Assembly (NCBI RefSeq): GCF_000400505.1
Contig: NZ_CM001857.1
Location: 1,863,074-1,927,073, forward strand
DNA from: Musicola paradisiaca NCPPB 2511
GTDB taxonomy: Bacteria > Pseudomonadota > Gammaproteobacteria > Enterobacterales > Enterobacteriaceae
Reading direction: 5' to 3'
DNA: 64,000 nt
Part shown: positions 57,405-64,000 of the stretch, in pieces
Layout of the letters: the number at the start of each line of letters is the position of its first letter
Numbering within the stretch: the first letter of the stretch is position 1
Notes under the pieces: model-generated
Database searches by the model: none
The model's input: only the letters and a program-made list of their open reading frames with translations
Told to the model about the DNA's origin: nothing
Program-made: the position numbers and the translations under genes

Positions 57405-58553
57405 TTAGCTTTGAGCGGCTTTCAGCAACGGGACAAACTCATTACCGACGATTTCACCCGTAGCACCAAGCGACCGAGGTTGCGGTATATCAGGGATCGC
57501 GACATCCAGATGTGGGAACAGCAGTTCGGCCACGTGGTAGGCTTCCTCCAGATGGGGATACCCAGACAGCACAAAGGTGTCGATGCCCAGATCGGCATAT
57601 TCCTGAATACGCTGCGCGACCGTTTGCGGATCGCCCACTAGCGCCGTACCGGCGCCGCCGCGCACCAGACCGATACCGGCCCACAGGTTGGGGCTGATTT
57701 CCAGATGATCGCGTCGACCGCCGTGCAGTGCCGCCATACGCTGTTGTCCGACCGAGTCAAACCGCTTCAGCGACGCCTGTGCCTGGGCGATGGTGTCGTC
57801 GTCCAGCCGGGAGATCAGTCGTTCGGCGGCTTGCCAGGCTTCCTGACTGGTTTCCCGCACGATGACATGCAAGCGGATGCCGAAGCGCACGCTGCGCCCC
57901 TGCGCGGCGGCCTTGGCCCGCACGCGATCCAGCTTTTCTTTCACCTGTGCCGGCGGCTCGCCCCAGGTGAGGTAGAGGTCTACCTGTTCGGCGGCCAGAT
58001 CCAGCGCTGCGTCGGACGAACCGCCAAAATAGAGCGGCGGATGCGGTTGTTGCACTGGTGGATAGTGCAATCTGGCACCTTTCACTTGAATATGTTTACC
58101 GTCGTAGTCGACGCTTTCCCCCGCCAGCACTCGCCGCCAGATGCGAGTGAACTCGGCAGAGGCTTCGTAACGCGCAGCGTGATCGAGGAATAAACCTTCG
58201 GCGGCCAGCTCGTCGGGATCGCCGCCAGTGACCAGATTGAACAGTGCGCGACCGTTGGAAAGCCGGTCCAGCGTCGCTGCCTGACGCGCCGCCAGCGTCG
58301 GCGACACAATCCCGGGGCGCAGCGCCACCAGAAAGCGCAGCCGTTGGGTGACGCTTATCAACGAGGCCGCCACCAGCCAGGAGTCCTCGCAAGAGCGCCC
58401 GGTGGGGATCAACACGCCGCCGAAGCCGAGCCGGTCGGCCGCCTGAGCAATTTGCTGTAAGTAGCCGTAATCAACCGAGCGGGCGCGCTCTCCTTTACCA
58501 AAATAGTGGCCGTCGCCATGGGTAGGCAGAAACCAGAACATATTCAGACTCAT
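57405..58553 (-). CDS. ssuD: FMNH2-dependent alkanesulfonate monooxygenase
   Basis: A 382-residue luciferase-like enzyme that splits alkanesulfonates into aldehyde and sulfite, using FMNH2 from SsuE. The start [19 protein letters not shown] and the [10 protein letters not shown] and [11 protein letters not shown] blocks are typical. E. coli SsuD has 381 residues. It lies between ssuA and ssuC, in the same order as E. coli. Confidence 0.96.
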   Translation of the reverse strand: MSLNMFWFLPTHGDGHYFGKGERARSVDYGYLQQIAQAADRLGFGGVLIPTGRSCEDSWLVAASLISVTQRLRFLVALRPGIVSPTLAARQAATLDRLSNGRALFNLVTGGDPDELAAEGLFLDHAARYEASAEFTRIWRRVLAGESVDYDGKHIQVKGARLHYPPVQQPHPPLYFGGSSDAALDLAAEQVDLYLTWGEPPAQVKEKLDRVRAKAAAQGRSVRFGIRLHVIVRETSQEAWQAAERLISRLDDDTIAQAQASLKRFDSVGQQRMAALHGGRRDHLEISPNLWAGIGLVRGGAGTALVGDPQTVAQRIQEYADLGIDTFVLSGYPHLEEAYHVAELLFPHLDVAIPDIPQPRSLGATGEIVGNEFVPLLKAAQS

Positions 58554-58584
58554 CGTCTTCGTCTCCGTGAAATGGGCCGGTGGG

Positions 58585-59565
58585 TTATTGCGCTGTCGGG
58601 GCGCGCCAGATACGGCTGGCGATATCCAGCCGGGTGGGGATCAGGTGATTGTCATAGAACAGATCAGCGGTTCGCTGCTGCGCCTGCAAGGTGCGTTCAT
58701 CCACCGGCCTGATGAGGGTAATGGGGCGATGGTCGAAATAGCTGCCGATCACCGCCTCGGGCAACCCCATCGCATTAGCCAGCAGAGTGATGCTCTGTTG
58801 ACGTTGGCTGATGGTTAATGCGTCGGCCTGCGTCAGGGTATGAAGAAATTGCTGCAAAAACGGGCCATACGTCTTGGCATAGCGACGCGAGGCCAGATAA
58901 AACGAACCGGTCAGATTCAGGTCGGTGCCGTCGGCCAGCACCCGCACGCCGCCTTGCAGCAGCGCGGCGGAATAGTACGGATCCCAGATCGTCCAGGCAT
59001 CGACATTACCCTGCTGGAAGGCGGCGCGCGCATCGGCCGGCGTCAGGTAGGCCGGCTGAATGTCGCTAAACGTCAGCCCGGCTTTTTGCAGATTGCGCAG
59101 CAGCAGATTATGGGAACTGGAGCCTTTCTGGAACGCGACCTTGCGGCCTTTCAGGTCGGCGACGGTTTTGATTGGGCTCTCGCTCTTGACCAGAATCACT
59201 TCGGCTTTAGGTTTCGGCGGTTCTACGCCGATGTAAACCAAATCGGCCCCGGCCGCCTGTGCAAACAATGGCGGAATATCGCCGGTGCTGCCGACATCGA
59301 TGCTGCCGATGTTGAGCGCTTCCAGCATTTGCGGGCCGGCTGGGAATTCAATCCAACTGATGCGGGTGTTAGGAAACTGTTTTTCCAGCAACTGGTGGGT
59401 CTTGGCCAGTACCAGGCTGACCGAACCTTTCTGGTATCCGATGCGCAATTGTGCCGGCGCATCGGTGGATGGTGTTGGCGTATTGGTGGATTGCGCCGCC
59501 GACGTGAAGCCCGGTAAGCCAATGACCAGCAGCGCGAAAAGCGTGGCCTTGAACGATGCAAACAT
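58585..59565 (-). CDS. ssuA: Aliphatic sulfonate-binding protein SsuA
   Basis: A 326-residue periplasmic binding protein. The signal peptide is about 1-24 ([16 protein letters not shown]). The mature N-terminus has [15 protein letters not shown] and later [20 protein letters not shown], typical of the NitT/TauT-type family. It is second in the ssu operon. Confidence 0.94.
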   Translation of the reverse strand: MFASFKATLFALLVIGLPGFTSAAQSTNTPTPSTDAPAQLRIGYQKGSVSLVLAKTHQLLEKQFPNTRISWIEFPAGPQMLEALNIGSIDVGSTGDIPPLFAQAAGADLVYIGVEPPKPKAEVILVKSESPIKTVADLKGRKVAFQKGSSSHNLLLRNLQKAGLTFSDIQPAYLTPADARAAFQQGNVDAWTIWDPYYSAALLQGGVRVLADGTDLNLTGSFYLASRRYAKTYGPFLQQFLHTLTQADALTISQRQQSITLLANAMGLPEAVIGSYFDHRPITLIRPVDERTLQAQQRTADLFYDNHLIPTRLDIASRIWRAPTAQ

Positions 59566-59593
59566 GGTGTTTCCTTAAATGGTTGAACGGGGA

Positions 59594-60148
59594 TCATGCA
59601 CTCCGGCGTAGCGGTTCCGGCTGACGCCGAATCAGCGCCTGCAGAAACTGGTGCAGCGATTCCTTCAGGCGCGCTTCCAGCGCCGCGGTGAAAACCGGCG
59701 TGCGGTCGTAGTGGGCGATTTGGCTGTCATCCGCGAATACGCCTTGCAGAATGTCCTGTGCTTTTAGCGCGTTGAGTACCGGTTTCAGGCTGTAGTCCAC
59801 CGCCAGCATATGGGCGACGGAACCGCCGGTGGACAGAGGCAACACCACTTTATGTTCCAGCGCGCGTTCCGGCAGTATGTCCAGCACCGCTTTCAAGCCG
59901 CCGGGAAAGGAGGCTTTGTAGATGGGGGTGGCGATAATCAGGCCGTCGGCGCTGGCGAGTTGCTCGGTGAAGGTGATCAGCGCCGGGCTGTCGAAACGAG
60001 CCGCCAGCAGATCTTCCGGTGGAAAGTTATGCAAATGCCAGGGCAGAACATCGACGCCCTGGGATTCCAGCCACTTGCCGGCATGGTGCAGTAAGGCGCT
60101 GGAGCGGGAAGGGTAACGGGGACTGCCAGCCAACGTTATAACGCGCAT
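59594..60148 (-). CDS. ssuE: NADPH-dependent FMN reductase SsuE
   Basis: A 184-residue flavin reductase that supplies FMNH2 to SsuD. The flavodoxin-like start is ITLAGSPRYPSRSSALL, with DGLIIATPIYKASFPGGLKAVLDILP in the middle. E. coli SsuE has 191 residues. It is the first gene of the operon. Confidence 0.94.
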   Translation of the reverse strand: MRVITLAGSPRYPSRSSALLHHAGKWLESQGVDVLPWHLHNFPPEDLLAARFDSPALITFTEQLASADGLIIATPIYKASFPGGLKAVLDILPERALEHKVVLPLSTGGSVAHMLAVDYSLKPVLNALKAQDILQGVFADDSQIAHYDRTPVFTAALEARLKESLHQFLQALIRRQPEPLRRSA

Positions 60149-60436
60149 ATTGACTCCTTATAACCAAACGTTTTTAGATGCAGCGGATTAATAACATGAC
60201 GTGTAGTCTGGCAGCGGAAAGAAGGCCCAGAAAATAATTTATTGTGGAATAGAAAGCCGAAATGTGAATAAAAAGTGATCATTAGGGGGCGTCGGTGTGA
60301 ATAAATCGATGTCGATTGAGGCGGGTGGTTATTTCGCCATGCTGTTCCGGGGTTTTTTGCCTCAGGTCAATTCCCTTTCATTCGATGATGCAGGATAATA
60401 CCGCCCCGGTTTGCCACCGGGAATTCAGGAGAATTC
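60149..60436. promoter_or_regulatory. Divergent ssuE-pyrD region
   Basis: A 288-bp gap. The AT-rich part near 60190-60300 should hold the ssu promoter, expected to be sulfur-controlled through Cbl/CysB, though no clear site was seen. The pyrD end is described next. Confidence 0.5.
60394..60436 (+). promoter_or_regulatory. pyrD -10 element, C-rich start and Shine-Dalgarno hairpins
   Basis: GATAAT at 60394-60399 is followed by a C-rich start region (CCGCCCC). CCCGGT (60405-60410) can pair with ACCGGG (60416-60421). Then GAATTC-AGGA-GAATTC (60421-60436) can fold with the Shine-Dalgarno AGGA as its loop, directly before the ATG. This resembles the E. coli pyrD leader, where start-site choice by pyrimidine level decides whether a hairpin blocks translation. 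Confidence 0.55.
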
Positions 60437-61444
60437 ATGTACCCCCTTATTCGCAAAGCGTTATTCCAGCTCGACCCCGAACGAGCTCATGAATTTACCC
60501 TTCAGCAGTTGCGTCGTATTACTCATACCCCGTTCACTTTTCTGGTTCGCCAATCTGTTCCTACCAAACCGGTATCCTGCATGGGATTGTCTTTCCCCAA
60601 TCCGTTGGGGTTGGCCGCCGGGTTGGACAAGGATGGCGAATGTATCGACGCCTTCGGCGCTATGGGGTTTGGTTTTATTGAAGTGGGCACGGTAACGCCG
60701 CGTCCTCAGTCGGGCAATGATAAGCCGCGTTTATTCCGTGTGGTGGAAGCGGAAGGATTAATCAACCGTATGGGTTTCAATAACCATGGGGTGGATAATC
60801 TGGTGGAGAATGTCAAAAAATCCCATTTCGGCGGCGTGCTCGGCATCAATATCGGTAAGAATAAAGATACGCCGGTAGAGCATGGGAAAGAGGATTACCT
60901 CATCTGTATGGAGAAGGTGTATTCCCACGCCGGATATATTGCCATCAATATTTCTTCGCCGAATACACCTGGGCTGCGGACGCTGCAATATGGCGAAGCG
61001 CTGGATGATTTGTTACAAGCGGTAAAAAATAAGCAGGTGGCGCTGAATAACCAATACCAAAAATATGTACCGGTAGCGGTGAAGATTGCACCGGATCTTT
61101 CCGAAGAAGAATTGATCCAGATTGCCGACAGCCTGGTGCGTCATAATATTGATGGCGTCATTGCCACCAATACAACGTTGGAGCGGCAATTGATTCAGGG
61201 CCTCAATCATTGCGGGCAAACCGGCGGATTAAGCGGCCGCCCCTTGCAACTTCACAGTACAGAAATTATTCGGCGACTGTCTCAGGAATTAAATGGTCGA
61301 TTGCCGATTATTGGTGTCGGTGGAATTGATTCCGTTATTGCCGCGCGTGAAAAAATAGCGGCAGGCGCCACACTGGTACAGATTTATAGCGGCTTTATTT
61401 ATCGTGGCCCACGACTGATTAAGGATATTGTTACTCATATCTGA
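60437..61444 (+). CDS. pyrD: Dihydroorotate dehydrogenase (quinone)
   Basis: A 335-residue class 2 enzyme of pyrimidine synthesis, bound to the inner membrane by its N-terminal helices. The FMN and substrate blocks are [31 protein letters not shown] and [11 protein letters not shown], which holds the catalytic Ser. It ends with GVGGIDS and [16 protein letters not shown] lies before the ATG. E. coli PyrD has 336 residues. Confidence 0.97.
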   Translation: MYPLIRKALFQLDPERAHEFTLQQLRRITHTPFTFLVRQSVPTKPVSCMGLSFPNPLGLAAGLDKDGECIDAFGAMGFGFIEVGTVTPRPQSGNDKPRLFRVVEAEGLINRMGFNNHGVDNLVENVKKSHFGGVLGINIGKNKDTPVEHGKEDYLICMEKVYSHAGYIAINISSPNTPGLRTLQYGEALDDLLQAVKNKQVALNNQYQKYVPVAVKIAPDLSEEELIQIADSLVRHNIDGVIATNTTLERQLIQGLNHCGQTGGLSGRPLQLHSTEIIRRLSQELNGRLPIIGVGGIDSVIAAREKIAAGATLVQIYSGFIYRGPRLIKDIVTHI

Positions 61445-61605
61445 TTTTTCGTCCGTTCTCATTTCACCGGGGGGTTTATTTCTCCCCCCGGCTGGTCTAT
61501 ATTTTCTTCGTTTGTGCAAAAATACGTCAGCGCCTTGTCTGATTGACTATTCGGTATGTGGTAATTACCCGGCGAATAACGCTAAGGATAAATAAAGGTA
61601 AAACG

Positions 61606-62166
61606 ATGAAATTAATCCCTGACGATAATTGGCGCTGGTATTTCGATGCCGATCAGGCGCGCTTGATGTTGGATTTGGCCAACGGCATGACTTTTCGTTC
61701 CCGTTTTTCCGCCACCATGTTGACGCCTGACGCATTTAATCCCAGCGATTTCTGTGTCGAAGACGCCGCGTTGTTTTTTACCTATCAGGAAAAATGTCTG
61801 ACGTTGAATATCGATGCGCAAGCCAAAGCCGAATTGGTATTAAATGCGCTGGTGGCCAATCGCTTTCTGAAACCGCTGATGCCGAAAAGCTGGCACTTTG
61901 CCGCGCTGGGGCATGGCGAATATTGCCCGCAGTTGGGTGAGCTGGTCTGGGTGCGTTTGAACGAACGGCTCGAAGACGCCTGCTTTATGGTGGTGGATAC
62001 CGGCGACAAGGCCAGCCTGTGCCTGCTGGCGCAGGCAGAGCTGGCGCTCAGCGGTAAAGTCATGGTGCTGGGGGAGGCGATTAAAATCATGCATGATCGG
62101 CTTTGCCCGGTTGATGAAGGCGCTGATCACGCGCAGTCGTCACTGCATTTCGCCCACGCCGGGTAA
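61606..62166 (+). CDS. zapC: Cell division protein ZapC
   Basis: A 186-residue FtsZ-binding protein that promotes Z-ring bundling. The start MKLIPDDNWRWYFD and the block FYLxLNIDAQAK-like region (here KCLTLNIDAQAKAELVLNAL) are typical. The frame opens at 61543, but AAAGG before ATG 61606 and the family start favour the latter. The pyrD-zapC-ycbX order is conserved. Confidence 0.92.
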   Translation: MKLIPDDNWRWYFDADQARLMLDLANGMTFRSRFSATMLTPDAFNPSDFCVEDAALFFTYQEKCLTLNIDAQAKAELVLNALVANRFLKPLMPKSWHFAALGHGEYCPQLGELVWVRLNERLEDACFMVVDTGDKASLCLLAQAELALSGKVMVLGEAIKIMHDRLCPVDEGADHAQSSLHFAHAG

Positions 62167-62193
62167 TGCCGCCCGGCGCAGGCCGCCGGATAA

Positions 62194-63297
62194 TTATGCC
62201 AGGCGAAGGTTGCCTAAAGGCACGCAACTGCAAGCGAGCAGGGTGCCATCTTCTCTTTTTGCTCCGCTTTTCAATTCAGCGACTTCTCCGTCCAGCAGCG
62301 TCAGTTTGCAGCAGCCGCATAATCCCGCCCGACAAGAGTAGGGAACACGAATACCTTGCTGTTCCAATTGCTCCAGCAGTATCTGTTGATTGTCACCCTG
62401 AAAGCGTTTCCCCTGAAAATCGATTTCCACGCTGTTTTCCGCCATGGGCGGCGGTGCGAGCGTTTCTACCCGCCGTCCGGCGCGATAAGGACGTGGTGGA
62501 TGTGTCGCCAGAATGTCGACGTTGTCGCCGGCGCGCAAAATCCCCTGATTGCGGGCGATCAGATTGAGACCGAAATCCACGTCGCCGTTGTCGGCGGTGC
62601 GGTAGCCCTGCAATGTCGCCAGCGGTTCGCTTGTCGGATGGTGTCGCCCGCGCTCCGGGCTAACGGTGGTCAGGATGCAGCGGCTGCAGGGTTTGACGAC
62701 ATCGAAAATCACCTCGCCGATACGCAATGTTTTCCAACTGTCCTCCGCATAAGCGGCCGCACCGCTGACCACCAGATTAGGACGGAACTGCTCAAGGCGG
62801 ATTCCTGCCGGGCAGCGCTGGCGCAAATCTTCAAATGAGGCTTCATTAATCAGCAAAAACGGGTAGCCGTCAGCAAAACCGAGCGGAATATCGGGATGAC
62901 GTTTAACCCGTCGTGATAGCGCCCAGCCCTGCCAACGCAATTGCACCGGGCGTTGCAGGTAATGGCTCAGCCAGTGGTTGACGTGCTCCGGCGCGATGCC
63001 GGCCTGGAAGTGGTTTCCCCACACTTCCGTGGGATGCGTCGGGGCGGCGAATTCGTCAAACCGGATGTGCAGGTAATCGCCATCCGGCGCGCGCAGGCTG
63101 ATCCCTTCGTGGGTCAATGCGGTGGTAAACAGCACCAGTTGGGGAGATTGCCGGGCGGTAATAAAAGTGCCATCGGGTTCACTCACCATCAGAATACGAT
63201 CGAAACTCAGTCCGCTAAGACCGGCGAAGGATTGGGAAAGCTGGAGGCCGCGCATGGATTTGACTGGATGGACGAAAAGCCGACTTAACGCTATCAC
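62194..63297 (-). CDS. ycbX: MOSC and 2Fe-2S domain protein YcbX
   Basis: A 367-residue molybdenum-cofactor enzyme that reduces N-hydroxylated compounds such as 6-hydroxylaminopurine. The MOSC part starts [15 protein letters not shown] and carries the cofactor cysteine in [18 protein letters not shown]. The C-terminal ferredoxin domain has [13 protein letters not shown] and a final Cys pair (LACSC). The start is placed at GTG 63297, where E. coli YcbX begins; a TTG at 63330 is the only earlier choice. It is convergent with zapC. Confidence 0.92.
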   Translation of the reverse strand: MIALSRLFVHPVKSMRGLQLSQSFAGLSGLSFDRILMVSEPDGTFITARQSPQLVLFTTALTHEGISLRAPDGDYLHIRFDEFAAPTHPTEVWGNHFQAGIAPEHVNHWLSHYLQRPVQLRWQGWALSRRVKRHPDIPLGFADGYPFLLINEASFEDLRQRCPAGIRLEQFRPNLVVSGAAAYAEDSWKTLRIGEVIFDVVKPCSRCILTTVSPERGRHHPTSEPLATLQGYRTADNGDVDFGLNLIARNQGILRAGDNVDILATHPPRPYRAGRRVETLAPPPMAENSVEIDFQGKRFQGDNQQILLEQLEQQGIRVPYSCRAGLCGCCKLTLLDGEVAELKSGAKREDGTLLACSCVPLGNLRLA

Positions 63298-63396
63298 GGG
63301 GGGACATTCCTTGCTGATGTAAAGCGGCAACTTTATGACAAGCCGTCGGGATTGGCTATAATGCGCCTCAATTTTCTTTAAGGTGATAGCTGCACT

Positions 63397-64000
63397 ATGA
63401 ACTCTCTGTTTGCCAGCACGGCGCGTGGTTTGGAAGAACTGTTAAAAAGTGAACTCGAGGCGCTGGGCGCGCAGGACTGTACCGTAGTGCAGGGCGGCGT
63501 ACATTTTCAGGGTGACGATCGCCTGCTTTATCAGGCGTTGATGTGGAGCCGTCTGGCGTCGCGCATCTTGCTGCCACTCAAAGAATTCAAGGTTTACAGC
63601 GATTTAGATCTTTATCTGGGGGTGCAGTCGGTAGACTGGCCGACGGTGTTTGACGTCCGTAGTACCTTCGCCGTCAGCTTCACCGGCACCAATGAGGATA
63701 TTCGCAACAGCCAGTATGGTGCGTTGAAAGTCAAAGATGCCATCGTCGACAGTTTCAGCCGCAAAGTCGGGCAGCGTCCGGATGTGGCGCGCCAGCAACC
63801 GGATATACGTGTCAATGTCTTTCTGAATAAGGAAAAGGCCACCCTGGCGCTGGATCTCAGCGGCGAGGGGCTGCATTTGCGCGGCTATCGTGAAATGGCA
63901 GGTCAGGCGCCGTTGAAAGAAACCTTGGCGGCAGCCATTGTGCTGCGTTCCGGCTGGAAAGCGGGAACGCCGATGGTGGATCCGATGTGCGGCTCCGGCA
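63397..64000 (+). CDS. rlmL: 23S rRNA (guanine-N2)-methyltransferase RlmL/RlmKL (partial)
   Basis: The first 201 codons of a bifunctional 23S rRNA methyltransferase (m2G2445 and m7G2069 in E. coli). The start [20 protein letters not shown] is characteristic, a THUMP RNA-binding domain covers about 45-155, and the window ends inside methyltransferase motif I (DPMCGSG). AAGGTGATAG precedes the ATG. It is cut by the window edge. Confidence 0.93.
   Translation, partial: MNSLFASTARGLEELLKSELEALGAQDCTVVQGGVHFQGDDRLLYQALMWSRLASRILLPLKEFKVYSDLDLYLGVQSVDWPTVFDVRSTFAVSFTGTNEDIRNSQYGALKVKDAIVDSFSRKVGQRPDVARQQPDIRVNVFLNKEKATLALDLSGEGLHLRGYREMAGQAPLKETLAAAIVLRSGWKAGTPMVDPMCGSG

Noticed and set aside
60421-60436. 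Cloning artefact because of two GAATTC sites before pyrD
   Set aside because: The surrounding sequence is continuous with a normal pyrD leader, and the sites flank the Shine-Dalgarno in a way that fits a natural hairpin.

Overview
The window reads as chromosomal DNA of a soft-rot enterobacterium, most likely Dickeya or a close relative. This is inferred from gene content, protein sequences remembered for Escherichia coli, and gene order; no search was run. Almost every gene has an enterobacterial counterpart of near-identical length. Several blocks keep the E. coli order: holB-ycfH-ptsG; hinT-ycfL-lpoB-thiK-nagZ-ycfP-ndh-ycfJ; mfd divergent from lolCDE-nagK-cobB; btuCED-nlpC-ydiV-selO; ldtD-mepK-gloC; aspC-ompF-asnS-pncB-pepN; ssuEADCB; pyrD-zapC-ycbX-rlmL.

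Layout. 1-3.6 kb: the tail of the tmk-holB-ycfH operon and ptsG, with conserved-looking CRP, Mlc and SgrS control signals. 3.6-7.0 kb: a small foreign-looking island with a TetR regulator, two short-chain dehydrogenases, two matching TetR-type operators, and what looks like a fragment of a conjugation lipoprotein gene (trbG-like). 7.1-15 kb: an Ldh2-type dehydrogenase, hinT, the cell-wall and vitamin genes ycfL-lpoB-thiK-nagZ-ycfP, then ndh and ycfJ. 15-20 kb: a LacI-type regulator divergent from an MFS transporter and a GH31 glycosidase, a self-contained sugar-use module. 20.4-25 kb: arylamine N-acetyltransferase, yegD, an ASCH-domain protein and a membrane EAL phosphodiesterase. 25-28.4 kb: mfd, broken in this sequence by frameshifts at two places. 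28.5-33.6 kb: lolCDE, nagK, cobB. 33.6-41 kb: a small Cys-rich ORF, btuCED, nlpC, lplA, a degenerate EAL gene (ydiV/rflP-like) and selO. 41.5-46 kb: ldtD, mepK, gloC, aspC. 46-56 kb: two tandem ompF paralogues, asnS, pncB, pepN. 55.8-64 kb: ssuEADCB on the minus strand, pyrD, zapC, ycbX and the start of rlmL.

Functionally the window is mostly housekeeping: DNA replication and repair, envelope building (LpoB, LdtD, MepK, NagZ, NagK, LolCDE, OmpF), and nutrient uptake (glucose, B12, sulfonates). The accessory parts are the 3.6-7.0 kb island, the GH31 module, the duplicated porin, and several short tandem-repeat arrays in intergenic DNA near 10.5, 11.7, 33.6 and 51.1 kb. I found no CRISPR array, complete insertion sequence, rRNA or tRNA. 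No clearly new multi-gene system stands out. The most interesting leads are the self-regulated TetR/SDR island with its conjugative relic, a 42-codon leader ORF just before ydiV, a 68-residue Cys-rich ORF, and the pyrD Shine-Dalgarno hairpin.
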